Below, in pieces: positions 45,847 through 56,964 of a stretch of DNA of 64,000 bases. Origin of the DNA: Stictocephala bisonia (Eukaryota; Arthropoda; Insecta; Hemiptera; Membracidae); the NCBI GenBank assembly GCA_035578905.1, contig JAQJVL010000001.1, positions 9,118,211 to 9,182,210 on the forward strand. The letters are read 5' to 3'. Numbering within the stretch: the stretch's first letter is position 1; every line of letters starts with the position of its first letter. The notes below the pieces were generated by a model, which worked only from the letters and a program-made list of their open reading frames with translations, searched no databases and was not told where the DNA came from. A program made the translations under genes and the position numbers.

Positions 45847-46535
45847 GAAGCCCATGTGAACACTTGTGACATGACGGGTCCGTTCAAACTGTCTTATTAA
45901 TTAGTGAGTTGAGACGGGATAAGCAGCACGTCCAGTCACGTCTGGACACAAGTTCCTAGTGAAAGGTAACAGTTATGTCACTATACCAGACGATTTATAG
46001 TGATTTAGTCTCACTGCGTAAATCCATACTTATTTAGCGGTTAAATGTTTAATTCGTTTGTTTTGAAATGTTACTTATAAGGTTTATGTTGAATTTAAAG
46101 TTGTTTTACATTTATCCAGATATCATTCACACGATATTATACAAATTTATTATATAAATAAAGCTATTTATTGATTTGATTTTAAATGTGACTTTTTAGG
46201 TTAAGCTGAATTTTATGTGGTTTTACTTTCATTCAGATATCTGTATTGTAGTCTACAAAAATATATTTCTGTAAATAATATCTAAATGAAAGATTTACGA
46301 ATGCTGCATTTTCAATAATAATTTTCAGTTGAAGTGGTTTATTTAAGATTAATAATTTTTAAGTAAAAATAAAATATAAATTACTGAAATTTAACACACT
46401 CTTAAATCTACATATTATTTGCAATATTTAAAATGAATGTATGCATGATCTATAAATAAATATTTTCTATTTGTTTTAAGTATTTGTAAGCCTCAAATAT
46501 GCATTTAAAAAATCTACTTTCGTTTCTACTAGTAT
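45847..46535. other. AT-rich non-coding DNA
   Basis: Two loosely similar blocks (gtttatgttgaatttaaagt near 46082 and gttaagctgaattttatg near 46200) hint at an old duplication. No gene. Confidence 0.4.
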
Positions 46536-46771
46536 CACAGAGAAAACGGAAACAGAGGTCGCTTCATTATGACCGCAGCGAACACCTCAGTGGCAGTTAT
46601 AAATAGATTACAACTAATGCACATCTTTATACATCTGTTGTAATAATAACTACGTAGGGACTGACAAGAAATACGTAGTTGGCCCTACCAGAGAAATAAC
46701 TATTCAATACAATAAATCGAGACACATTCAGTGAATTCTTGGATGCGAGCTCTGTTTATTTCTTCTCTGTG
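46536..46771. mobile_element. 'CACAGAGAA' MITE, complete copy
   Basis: The left end cacagagaaaacggaaacag and the reverse complement of the right end (cacagagaagaaataaacag) form a terminal inverted repeat of about 25-30 bp. The interior shares ggccctacc, gaccgcagcgaacacctc and gagaaataactattcaatac with the copy at 6062. No clear target-site duplication in this copy. Confidence 0.8.
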
Positions 46772-47699
46772 GAAGTTTACTGTAGATAGCTCTAAATTAT
46801 AAGCTTTATACTGCAGTTAGTATTGAAGTATCGGTGCAAAAAAACTACAAGAAATCGGTGTGTCTGAAAACAAAAAGGCGTTGATGAGATTTAAATAATG
46901 CCACTTTATAGCATACACATTTTATAAGCTAACCTCGATAAACAACAAATAAATTAAATAATTTACTTTGCAAAGAAATAATCGGCATTATATAATGGAG
47001 TATTAAATAATTGGCACCTTTAACAGAGCAATATGGTGGTAAATATTAGACAAATAATGTGACAAAAATATGGTGCGCTGCACGTAAAAAGGCTATTTCG
47101 GAATCAAAATCAATATATAATAAATAACAAATCATGAATGTTTAAGTAAAATTGTTATCCATCGCAACTATTTTCTAACCTCCATATATTTCTAAGAACA
47201 CCTAAACAAAATAAATATTTCAACTTTTATATTATGAAATCCATTTACAAAGGAAATCACAAATAGGTTATGTTTTTAAACAAATCAGCGTCATAACAAT
47301 GTCTTAATTATAATTAATTAATACTAAACAGGACAAAATATCCCGGTAAATATTTATAGAGACAAGGCTTGGTGATAAAAACTAAGGTCTATCCGGTTTC
47401 AAAATCACGCAGTTAGGAGTGAGAGAAGTTGATCGGATATGGAACTGCAAGCCTGGTAGAGTTGCAGGGCCGAGACGAGCGGCGGCCGCACGGCTACCAG
47501 GTCACCGAGTCAAGGTGTTATGTCATCCGGCACACTTCCACGCTCACGCAAACACCACTGGATTCCTCGTCTCAATTTTCAAACGGTTATTTAGGTTTTG
47601 TCCCAGAGGCATTTCACATTACAAATTCCTAGAAATATCTTAGATTTTTTTAAAATTTTGAATGTTTTGTTTTAAAACCTAATGAAGGGATTCCTAAAT
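46772..47699. other. Non-coding, with one GC-rich patch
   Basis: AT-rich except for 47440-47540 (includes a NotI-like gcggccgc). Two overlapping plus-strand frames of 74 and 67 codons cross the patch, and neither has a recognisable domain. An exon of an unseen gene cannot be excluded. Confidence 0.4.
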
Positions 47700-48055
47700 A
47701 TCTCTCTAATAAATTTCAGTTCTACTCACGTGAAAAGGAGACACGCTCAGCGTCGTCAATATTACGCACGTTCGTAGAACGTCCTCCTACTCTAATAACT
47801 TTTCAGTAACTGCTAGTAGAGAGTGAAATAAACTCTTTTCAGATTTATAGAAACTGGGGTTAAGGTCGAACCAGTGATGAATGAGAGAATGAGTAAATTT
47901 TAAATTATTAGTGGTTTTGTCCCCAGTTCTGTTCTAGATTTTCATTTTTCTGAAAATTAGGCTTTATTTTTTTCCTCTCTTTGATAAAATGGTTAACTGT
48001 GAGAGAGGGTTATTAGTCCTAAACATATTTTTGTACAATAAAGCCATTATTACTG
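47700..48055 (+). mobile_element. 3' end of a non-LTR retroelement, copy B
   Basis: ggagacacgctcagcgtcgt, then gtagaacgtcctcc, ttttcagtaactgctagtag, ggttaaggtcgaacc and ggttattagtcctaa lead to acaataaagccattattac. This is the reverse complement of copy A at 7667-8165, block for block. Here the poly(A)-like signal is followed by only a short ATT tail. No coding region is attached. Confidence 0.7.
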
Positions 48056-49322
48056 TTAAAGTTGCTTTATTTTAATTCTGTCAAAAACATTACAGATATG
48101 ACTTGGTGATTTCCTACCCTGCATAACGACCACTGTCCATCTCGTTTCATCTTATATACAACTTTTGACGACAGTTCTTTCCCACTACACTCATAGATTC
48201 GTGATTGCCTACTCTTCATAACAAATATATAGCCCCCCCCCCCCCCATTTCATCTTATATACTATTTTCGATGACAGTTCTTGTTACTTGTTTGAGTGAA
48301 CAGAAAGAAAATCAAAACATTTCCACGAATTGTTTAAGCAACCACGGCAACTAGTTTTTCAAGCCTGTAAAACATTTAAGTCTGTTGACAAGGTGAAATT
48401 CCACAATGATGAAACTATCCTAAATAGGACAAAACACCTTGGCCACTTAAACCGTAGAAACTGCTCCCTAGCGTTCAAGGAGCTCTTCTCTAATTGAAAT
48501 GGTCACAAGAAAACTCTTCTCTATTAAATAAATACAAAACAATTAGTGCTAACTTTTATTGTGATCGATCCAAAATGTGCCTGCTTTCACAAATTTTAAA
48601 ATAGTTTAAATATTTGCAGTGTTGAACATGGTAACATTTCCCATACATTTTTGCATTCTACAATATCTTTTTAAGTAAAATTACAAACTAAAAAAGCTAT
48701 CGTGAAAAATTAGGTTCCTCTCTAGGGTTTTCGATTGAAAAGTTAGACTTGCACTATAGCAAAATCATACACTAAATTGTGTACCAATTTATTGGATATC
48801 ATTACTCTATCGTAAATTAATGCTCCTACTGTCTTCTAAACCAAATATTTACGGTTTTCTATTCGGTAGTCTTCATAGTTTATGAAATTTCCTCTCTATC
48901 TTGTGTTTTTATACAGCGTATGGTTTGTTATCATCTACCATTTATTAATTTTAAACAATGACAAATCTGTAATAAATATTTGGGGAAAGGTCCAAAAGTC
49001 GTGTTATATTAATACAAATATAAAGTGATTTCCTATAAAGTGTTTCCTGTCATAAAGCTAAATCCAATCCGTCAAGCCATTTAATCGATTTTATTTATGC
49101 CAGCTAATTCCTGCGTAAAAAAGTGCAGGGTCAATCTGTAACTATGTGATCCATTGTTAGATAGCCTGCTCGTGTGATCTAGTGTCATTCCCTACTTATA
49201 TATCCTATAGTAACGTCCATCCATGCCAGTTCGGAAGCAATTAAACTGCGTATACTGTTTAAGTAGGTTTAGAATGTATATTTGAAATTATGAACATTTT
49301 TAATAGTTTAATATTTGATGCC
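48056..49322. other. Non-coding, with a C tract
   Basis: A run of about 14 C's lies at 48233-48246, flanked by two similar phrases (tttcatcttatatacaa at 48147 and tttcatcttatatacta at 48248), an imperfect direct repeat of about 100 bp. Confidence 0.45.
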
Positions 49323-49482
49323 AGAGGCCTTGACTGGACGCCGTTATCGCAAGATAACGGCGTCATGCAACATTGAGCGTCCGTCCTTGCACGCAGCCCG
49401 CCTGCCGGGTCACTGATGGTGGTTCGGAAGTCACCTTTAAGTCGTTGGTCCCCAGGTTAAGTGTTAGAGATGGCTCCTAACT
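49323..49482 (-). repeat. Dispersed repeat with cgttatcttgcgataacg palindrome, copy 2
   Basis: Reverse complement of the segment at 10040-10275. The palindrome is preserved here as cgttatcgcaagataacg, and gcagcccgcctgccgggtca and ggttcggaagtcacc match block for block. Confidence 0.7.
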
Positions 49483-50623
49483 TCGCTTGGTAAAATAAGA
49501 GGAACTTTAACTTTTTTCAATATTGTAAAAATCAGTAACAATTATATTTAACTTGAAGCCTTTTACGTAATAATCTAAACATTTTACGTAATATGTTATA
49601 AATATGTTTGGACCATCAACCTACCCATTACAGTAGTAGGTGGACCCCCCACCCACCCGTACTCGTGCTATGGTACTGATAAGCTTCAGAGCTCACGGGA
49701 GACTTCAGAGCTACTGAAGAAACACTCTCCAGTGATCTTGCGGCCCTCGAAGATTTTTTTAGAACCTGGAAGCTAAATCCTAACCCGTAAAAAATTCAAG
49801 TATCATTCTTCCACCTAAGTAACCGACTAGTAGCCCATTTAGTAATCTATCTTGTAACCGTAGCTCAAGACTGAAAGTAATCTATTGTAATAACCTTCAT
49901 ACAAATACTGTAGGCGTAATTTATTAGTTTCATAATATAAGCGTGTGTTCCGAAATATTGAAATTACAAATTATTTAGATATTATAAGGGTGTTAACTTC
50001 CAGTTTCGTTGTGGTCTGTGTTGTTTGAAGCAGAAATTATTCGCATAGTTATTCGCAGATATTATTCACAGGAAAATAATTAATGTGATAAAACAAAACC
50101 ACGAAGGGCATTATAATTAAATAAACGTTAATTTTTGTTACATTGACTCCTGGAGTCATGTTTGGTAAGAAGCACATTAAACTTCGCTCTCCTCTTACAT
50201 TAGTGAGGTGATCAACATTTTAATGTAAATTCATTAGTGACAATTTCCTCGTTTGCATTCAAGCACGTGCTTCGAACCGGTTCATCATCGAAACAAACCC
50301 CATAAAGAGCTGGAACAGTGTCTGGTTTGTTTAAGTAATTTATCGCAGCACGGAAGTGTGTTGAAGCCATTATGTAAGGTAACCGGACCAACTAGATTGC
50401 ACTTCATTCACCGGTGAGAATCCGGTCCAGCTCTATCCGAGCCACTTCCGAACGTCCGTTGGCTCTCAATTACCCGCACATTTCGTCGGAAACAACTTCA
50501 AATTTCTAATTGATAAATAAGAACTGTTAATCTTTTTTTATTTCCATCCTAAACTTGATTGAAAAAACCTCTTCATTTCACTCTATAGCTTACCTTATAA
50601 ACTCGACTTGTTAGATTAAGTAA
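49483..50623. other. Non-coding, nothing firm
   Basis: At 49612-49680 a short patch (accatcaacctacccattac, cccacccacccgtac, ctatggtactgataag) again echoes the CCACCC...GGTAC repeat at the window end. Otherwise nothing. Confidence 0.45.
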
Positions 50624-50985
50624 TAGCCGGCTTGGTGGCTCCACAGACAAGTAAGAAACAGATGACGCATCCAATAGTGCGCTGAATGTGTGTCGAGTAG
50701 TTATTTCTACAGTTAGCCATACGGATGGCAGAGCCAACACCATTTCAGTCCCTCCCTATATTCTTCCCAAATCATAAAGAAAAACACAGTAATTATTAAT
50801 ACAGGTTTATTAAGATATACGTTAGTTGAAATCTACTAATAACTGCCACTGGGCGTTTGCTACGTTGCTACCTTTGTTTCTTTTTCTGTGTGGTGGCTCA
50901 GTGGCTGAGACTTCAGACTGCGGGGTTCGGATCCCCAACTGAGCTAAGGGTCGGTACTTCATTCGTTGATCAAAGTTCACTAACA
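50624..50985 (+). mobile_element. tRNA-derived SINE, family 1, interrupted by a MITE
   Basis: The head gccggcttggtggctc (to 50641) is cut by the MITE at 50642-50890. The SINE resumes at 50891 as tggtggctcagtggctgaga (A box), with B box ggttcggatcccc (50922-50934) and the family tail gggtcggtacttcattcg. Rejoined, the head matches the ccggcgagctggctcagtgg head of the copy at 58482-58629. Confidence 0.8.
50642..50890. mobile_element. 'CACAGAGAA' MITE with clean target-site duplication
   Basis: 249 bp, left end cacagacaagtaagaaacag and right end ctttgtttctttttctgtg, which are inverted copies. tggtggctc is present on both sides (50633-50641 and 50891-50899), so at least eight bases of SINE sequence were duplicated on insertion. 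This is the best evidence that the family moves as a hAT-like element. Interior blocks match the copy at 6062 in reverse (gtgcgctgaatgtgtgtcga, ttcccaaatcataaag). The 67-codon frames across it are chance. Confidence 0.92.
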
Positions 50986-51404
50986 AACCTGCATATCCAT
51001 GTGGACTGGCTAGTAATTTTATCAAAGAAAATTCTTACTTTTTATAGATTAAAGGAATAATTACTGCATTCCATATTCATTCTGGAATAATTTACAACGT
51101 CCCTTTTTAGCTCATTCCCACTTAACATTAAATGCTCATTATCTCATTCTTCCTATTTAAAAGACAAATTTCAATGGGCAGGACATCAAAATACGATGAC
51201 TGGGAGTCCGAGCCCATCATTGCATTGGTTGGGTGAAATCAATGTTTCGTAGTTTAAAATTAATTAAGACTCCGATTATTTTCAACATTTAACAAATGTT
51301 AGGATGTTAAAAGTTAGTAATATTAACACCATAATGATGGAACATATCGTCAAAGATTTGAGTTTGTGAGTGCACCGCTAAAGTCACAAGTTAAAGGTGC
51401 TTTG
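50986..51404. other. Non-coding, nothing recognised
   Basis: AT-rich DNA leading into the 105-bp array. Confidence 0.5.
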
Positions 51405-52125
51405 TCAAATAGGTATATGGGTGGGTTGGAGATAGACCATAGTACGTCTATGGTCTACCTGATAAAACTTTAAAGACGTCTGATTGTATGTGGGCAGATA
51501 AACTGTAAAAGACTTTCGTGTGTGGGTGGGTTGGGGGTAGACCATTGTACGTCTATGGGTAGACAGATAAAACGTGAAAGACGTCTGATTGTAGGTGGGC
51601 AGATAAATCGTAAAAGACTTTCGTATGTGGGTGGGTGGGGGGTAGACCATAGTACGTCTATGGGTAGACAGATGAACGTAAAAGACGTCTGATTGTAGGT
51701 GGGCATATAAACCGTAAAAGACTTTCGTATGTGGGTAGGTGGGGGGGTAGACCATAGTACGTCTATGGGTGGACAGATAAACATAAAAGACGTCTGATTG
51801 TAGGTGGGCAGATAAACCGTAAAAGACTTTCGGATGTAGACCATAGTACGTCTATGGGTAGACAGATAAACGTAAAAGACGTCTGATTGTAGGTGGGCAG
51901 ATAAACCGTAAAAGACTTTCGTATGTGGGTAGGTGGGGGGTAGACCATAGCACCTCTATGGGTAGACAGATAAACGTAAAAGACGTCTGATTGTAGGTGG
52001 GCAGATAAACCGTAAAAGACTTTCTTATGTGGGTGGGTGGGGGTAGACAGATAAACGTAAAAGACGTCTGATTGTAAGTGGGCAGATAAACCGTAAAAGA
52101 CTTTCGTATGTGGGTGGGTTTTTGG
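51405..52125. repeat. 105-bp tandem array, seven units
   Basis: gacgtctgattgta occurs at 51475, 51580, 51684, 51789, 51878, 51982 and 52063. Full units are 104-105 bp and two are shortened to 89 and 81 bp by loss of the tgggtgggtggggg stretch. Each full unit contains an imperfect palindrome, accatagtacgtctatgggt. Several overlapping minus-strand frames of 61-124 codons cross it only because the unit length is a multiple of three. Confidence 0.95.
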
Positions 52126-52964
52126 GCCATGAAATTTTTAAAAATTAACAGTAATTCTTTTCGTAAAGAAACCCTATAATTACTTAGTAACATCAGATGT
52201 GTTTGGTTGGGGGTAGGTTAATTCAACGTATATATACGGGTGGGATTGTCAGTACTACAGTACGTGTTTGGATGGGCTGTTGGGTCAATGTTGTACGTGG
52301 TTTGGTTGGGTAATAGGCACCTACTATAGTAATAAAAAAATAAATAAAATGAAAAAGCACTAAAAAAGCGTCCGTTTTAGCTCTCACGTCGACATCATCT
52401 TAATAAACAGTACCACTATTAAAAATTGTATAAGATTTGGTTATTGGGGAAGCACTCACTATCCGAGTATACCATGATAACCTACCATCAGTAACCGTAA
52501 TGGTTTCCATTAATACAGCCCATGGCCACTTAATATGGGTCGGGCATGATACTACCATCAAAGTACTAAATTTATTGAACTTAACAGTGGCGTTAAAAGT
52601 AAGCATACAAGCTACGAGTATATACAAATTAAAATTAAGATTTTGTTGTTATGATTCTCTGCTATCATCTGACCATTAACTATTAGTTTTGGTTTTAAAT
52701 TTGAAAAACATTGAAAAAGAAAGTTTAAATAACTTTATCAAGTGCCATGGGAAAAATTCTAAATAATCTAGAAAAAAAATAAAAATAAAAAAACAAGATG
52801 CAATTCATTTACCCTAAGATGCTTTAATGGTAGGCTAGCGTTACGGCAAGTGTTACGTGTGTGTCTCCCATTGGAAGCTAGTTATCCCCAGTCCACGCAC
52901 GTGTTGCGGCGGTTATTAAGAATCGATTCGCCGCTCTTTAGTGACGTTCCGTTTGGGCAGATTA
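52126..52964. other. Non-coding, nothing recognised
   Basis: At 52200-52320 degenerate ggttgggt/acgtg words resemble the preceding array and the window-end repeat. The opposed frames at 52400-52679 have no known domain. Confidence 0.45.
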
Positions 52965-53510
52965 CACGAGTTTTATTTATGAAGAATAAGGAGGCAGACA
53001 AAGTATTGTACAACCATGGCCCGGAACTGAGTTTCTAGCGATCTTCTCATGACCAGTTGAAATAATATACAACCATGCCCTGAACTGAGATTCTAGCGAT
53101 CTTCTCATAACCAGTTGAAGTAATATACAACCATGGCCCTGAACTGAGTTTCTAGCGATCTTCTCATAACCAGTTGAAGTAATTAACAAATAACTGTGGT
53201 CCGGAACTGAGTTTCCAGCAATCTTCTCGTAACCAGTTGACATATTCTACCACTATAGTCCAAAACTGAGTTTTCCGTGACCTTCTCATGACCAGTTAAA
53301 GTAATATACAACCATGGCCCTGAACTGAGTTTCTAGCGATCTTCTCATAACCAGTTGAAGTAATTAACAAATAACTGTGGTCCGGATCTGAGTTTCCAGA
53401 AATCTTCTAGTAACCAGTTAACATATTCTACCACCCTAGTCCAAAACTGAGTTTTCAGCGACCTTCTCATGACCGGTTAAAGTAATATACAACCATGGTC
53501 TGGAACTGAT
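52965..53510. repeat. ~59-bp tandem array, left part (split by a retrotransposon)
   Basis: Units of the form ctgagtttctagcgatcttc, tcataaccagttgaagtaat and acaaccatggccctgaa recur at 58-62 bp, about nine units. Two unit types (acaaccatggccctgaactg and acaaataactgtggtccgga) partly alternate. The array stops at about 53510, where the retrotransposon begins, and resumes at 56213. Confidence 0.92.
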
Positions 53511-53511
53511 T

Positions 53512-54294
53512 CAAGCGAACAAATTGCTGTTTGGAATTTACAGGTCTCCCAGTGGAAATTAACACACATTCTTTTCAAAATTTGAGTCGCTCTTGCAGAA
53601 ATTGACAACAAAGCAGATGTACTTTATTCTTGTGGGGGATTTTAATATCGACGTACATAATACTCAACTCCCCTTAACAAAGCGTTTTGTTGACTGCTTG
53701 AGGTCTTTTGACCTTAAATGGTTAATAAACACCCCCACTAGAGTGACAGCCATCTCTAAAACAGCAATCGACAACATCATATCAAACATTCCTGGTGTTG
53801 AGACCTCTGTGGTCAACGCAGCAATAGCTGGTCACTACGCCCAACAGGCGTTCATCTCTGGGTTCAGCCCATCAAATAATCTCCCTACCTCACAGAAAAT
53901 AAGGGACACGAGACCTCAAAATATTCACAATCTAAATTCTTCTCTCTCAAATGAAGAGTGGAACTTTCTGAACTCCACAGACACCTTGGAAAAACAATTT
54001 CAAGCATTTGAAAAAACATTGAACTTTTATTTGGAATTGTCCTGCCCAATAAAAGAAATCAATGTCAGAGATAATAGTAAACCCTGTCTATGGATTACCA
54101 AAGGTATCCTGATTTCAATGGATAGATTACAATTTTACTGTGAAATTGCAAAGTGTTCAAACAGTACATTTTTCAAACAGTTTTTGAAAAACTACAAAAA
54201 ATCTACAGAAATGTTATTAAAGCAGCTAAAGCGTATGACATTTCTAAACAACTTCTCGAAACTCAAAATTTTTCAAAAAAAGCTTGTAAAATAA
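53512..54294 (+). pseudogene. Retrotransposon ORF2: AP-endonuclease C-terminal part
   Basis: From the truncation point the frame reads LFGIYRSPSGN, is broken by a stop at 53560, and continues HTFFSKFESLLQKL, then FILVGDFNIDVHN. The GDFN motif holds the conserved Asp and Asn of the endonuclease, followed by INTPTRV and a TAIDNII motif in the place of the usual T.IDxI. The final SxH-type motif appears as IAGHYAQ, where family members usually have an SDH triad, so the catalytic Asp-His pair looks degraded. After about residue 90 the frame runs into the ORF2 linker, lysine-rich near 54200, and ends at a stop at 54292. Confidence 0.9.
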
Positions 54295-54297
54295 TAA

Positions 54298-55235
54298 ATG
54301 CTCACAAAAAAACAAAAGGCTGGTTCCATTAAACTAAAAATTGGAGGAGAACAAATTACTGACGCTACGAAAGTAGCTGATACGTTCAATTTGTTCAGTT
54401 CTGTTGCACAATCTGAGTTCCATTCACACCGAGATAATCAACATCTCATACGTGGTCAAAGTCCAATCTCCTCAATATGTCATTAGCTCCGGTTGTGGAA
54501 GAGGAACTAGCACAAATAATAAATCAGCTCCCCTCCAAAAAATCAAATGACATAAATTACATGTCAACTTGGCTCATAAAGCGGTGCTTTAAGCATCTGT
54601 TGAGCCTCTTAACTCACTTGACAAATTTATCATTTCAAACAGGCTATTTTTCTTCTTCCCTCAAAGTAGCAAAAGTAATACCGATTTACAAAACAGGCGA
54701 CCCCAATTCCATCAATAATTTGAGACCAATCTCAATTCTTTCCATCTTGAGCAAAGTATTTGAAAAGGCCTTTCTAACCCGAATGCTACAATTTCTGGAA
54801 AAACACAACCTTCTCTCGAATGACCAGTTTGGTTTCAGGAAGGGGAAATCAACCATATATGCAGTAGTAAGTAGGATAGTTGATATGGTTGTGGAGAGCT
54901 TGGAAAAGCGCAAAGCCACTCTAAGCGTTTTTCTCGATCTGACTGCGTTGATCACAGTATGTTGCTCCACAGGTTAGAATGTTAGAATTCTATGTAGGCT
55001 ACGAGGAGTCCACAATCGTAGATGAAGTCGTATTGAGACTGTATAAATCAAAATGTTCAAATTACAAAAAAAATTTCAAAAATCAATCAATTGAGCTTTG
55101 CTGTACCCCAGGGATGTTTACTTAGCCCTTACTATTTCTGATATATGTAAATGATACAGCGTCATCTCTTCAGCAAGGGCGACTCATGCAGTATGCTGAT
55201 GACACAATTCTCTGTTTTAGCCAAAAATCAAAATT
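54298..55235 (+). pseudogene. Retrotransposon ORF2: reverse transcriptase domain, broken
   Basis: 54298-54486 gives ITDATKVADTFNLFSSVA, the usual segment before the polymerase. After a frame change, 54477 onward reads KVAKVIPIYKTGDPNSINNL and RPISILSILSKVFEKAF, then QFGFRKGKST and FLDLT. About a dozen bases encoding the KAFD part of motif A are missing there. Reading then continues in a second frame as CVDHSMLLHRLE. Further on AVPQGCLLSP (motif B) and, in another frame, LIYVNDTAS and QYADDTILC (motif C, YADD at 55192-55203) are seen. The first motif-A aspartate and the YADD aspartates persist, but the frameshifts abolish function. Confidence 0.93.
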
Positions 55236-55339
55236 ACATTTATATATTGAAACATTTATGGAGCTAGATAGCTGCATACAACATTTCTCTAACATCAATA
55301 TAAACAAACCCTAAAAATCACACTTTATTAGCTTTTGTC

Positions 55340-55993
55340 TTCAACCATCAAAACCCCGAATTCACTCCAGCTATTATGTTGAATGAAACAGAGGTAGAAG
55401 ATATACAATCAACTAAATTCCTCGCAATACACATCGACAAAGGCCTAACTTAGGAGAACCATATCGACAGTCTGTATTCTAAACTGTCCTCAGGCATTTT
55501 TGTTTTGAGGACGTTATCACAAAGCTGCCCAATTCAGGTACTGATGACGGCTTATTATGGCCTCATCTACCCTCACTTATCCTATGGAGTGGTGCTTTGG
55601 GGTGGATGTGCAAATGTCCAGTTCTCGCGCTTATTCAGACTGCAGAAAAAAGCGGTTCGAATAATTTTAAAGTTGAAAAACAGAGAGTCGTGCAGAACTG
55701 CTTTCCAACCCCTAAAATTGTTGACCCTGCCCAGCATTTACATCTTACAAACAATCATGTACTATATGTCAACATGTGTACTCATAACAGGGACTGACAT
55801 ACACAGTTATGAAACTAGAGGCAGGGACAACTATCGCACCGGGAAATATAGGACGGTGGTCTATGAACGCCTCCCTTCATAGGCTGGTATTCATTTTCTA
55901 AACTGTTTGCCCCGCAAAATTAAATTTTCCAGGACGCCGAGGGCTTTCAGAACTCGCCTTAAACAATTTTTGTTGTCATACATTGTATAGTGT
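55340..55993 (+). pseudogene. Retrotransposon ORF2: thumb and C-terminal region
   Basis: The main frame (55505-55882) reads AYYGLIYPHLSYGVVLWGG, then FRLQKKAVRIILKLKNRESC and HSYETRGRDNYRTGKYRT to YERLPS. A single in-frame stop at 55880 is followed by AGIHFLNCLPRKIKF, TPRAFRTRLKQFLLSYIV and the true stop near 55990. This region is conserved among insect Jockey-type elements. It is recognisably homologous to the relic at 39200-39533, so at least two copies of related elements are present. Confidence 0.92.
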
Positions 55994-56212
55994 AGGCGAG
56001 TTCTTGGCACAAAACTGGGAGACCAATAATCGGCATGAAACAGGTGCTGGATAGGCTTGCCTTCTAAAATTAATGTATGAATGAATGAGACAATTGTATG
56101 TATTAATGCTGAATTTTTAGAGTGAATGAACTTTTTTTCTTTCTTTTGACGATTGCGATACAATTTAATATTAAAATTGTCTATGCAATAAAATATATTC
56201 AATTTTCTTCTA

Positions 56213-56365
56213 TTCGATCTTCTCATGACCGGTTGAAGTAATGTACAACCATGGTTTACAACTGAGTGTCCAGCGATCTTCTTATGACCGGTAGAAGTAA
56301 TGTTCAACCATGGTCTGTAACTGAGTGTCCAGCGATCTTCTCATGACCGATCGAAGTAGGCCTAA
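56213..56365. repeat. ~59-bp tandem array, right part
   Basis: gatcttctcatgaccggttg, aagtaatgtacaaccatgg and actgagtgtccagc continue the pattern seen at 52965-53510, with about 2.5 units. The right-side units share gtgtccagc where the left side mostly has gtttctagc, so the two edges are slightly different subtypes. Confidence 0.9.
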
Positions 56366-56964
56366 ATTGTTAAAAGTCCCAATGAGTAACTGAAATATTT
56401 AAAAAATATCTTATAACTTATATAACTCTAAAAAACATTCTATTTTCAAGTAAGTAATTGATGAAATCAAGTAATGGCTATTGATTTCTTTTCTTAATTA
56501 TACCTAGAGAATTTCATTACTCAGGAAAAAGTTAAGAAATGTTGCCGTCCCATGTACCCTTGTCATAGGAGGTACTAAATGGCTCAAGTTAACCTGTTGG
56601 ATTACGGGGCCACAACAAAACAGAGAATTCTTAAGCTACCAAGCTGTTATCTCCTGTACATCCTAACGGATCCCTTTAAAATATGTGACAGTTTAAACGC
56701 TTCATAGACGGGCTGGACGTACTATGACTGACTTGTTATTGTTTACAAAGTGCTTGAAAGCCACACTGATTCGGTGGAGACTACTGTTTAAGGTTTCCAG
56801 GATATAATTGTCCACTTTAGTTTGTTTGCCTATTCTTTGAAGTATGTGATCCGGTGATCAAATGTTCTACCTTTGCAAGCAGATTTTTTCCATAATTTTT
56901 CGATAACGATTATGGTAGGTTTGGAAGGATTCTGCAAGCAGCATTTAATTCTTGACTGTGCGAC
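56366..56964. other. Non-coding, nothing recognised
   Basis: AT-rich to about 56520, then average composition. No domain or repeat. Confidence 0.5.

Larger units (their letters stand above)
53511..56212 (+). mobile_element. 5'-truncated non-LTR retrotransposon (Jockey/CR1-like), 2.7 kb
   Basis: One element with, in order, the C-terminal half of an AP-endonuclease domain, a linker, reverse transcriptase and a conserved C-terminal region, then a 3' UTR with AATAAA near 56188. Truncation at the 5' end is the usual outcome of target-primed reverse transcription. It lies inside the ~59-bp array, which continues on both sides. A possible short target duplication is ATTC on either edge (about 53507-53510 and 56209-56212). 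Multiple stops and frameshifts show it is dead. Clade assignment is from motif style only. Confidence 0.93.

Noticed and set aside
47419..47643. Two overlapping 67-74-codon frames in a GC-rich patch
   Set aside because: No known motif, and two frames are open at once. Left as a non-coding patch.
50891..50960. Possible tRNA gene
   Set aside because: A- and B-box words are present but there is no acceptor-stem pairing or complete cloverleaf, and the sequence recurs as a SINE.
51405..52193. Several overlapping 61-124-codon minus-strand frames with repeated TYNQTSF-type peptides
   Set aside because: Produced by a 105-bp tandem repeat; more than one frame is open at once and unit-length changes of 89 and 81 bp break phase.
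52400..52679. Opposed 75- and 80-codon frames
   Set aside because: No domain and no codon or context support; probably chance.
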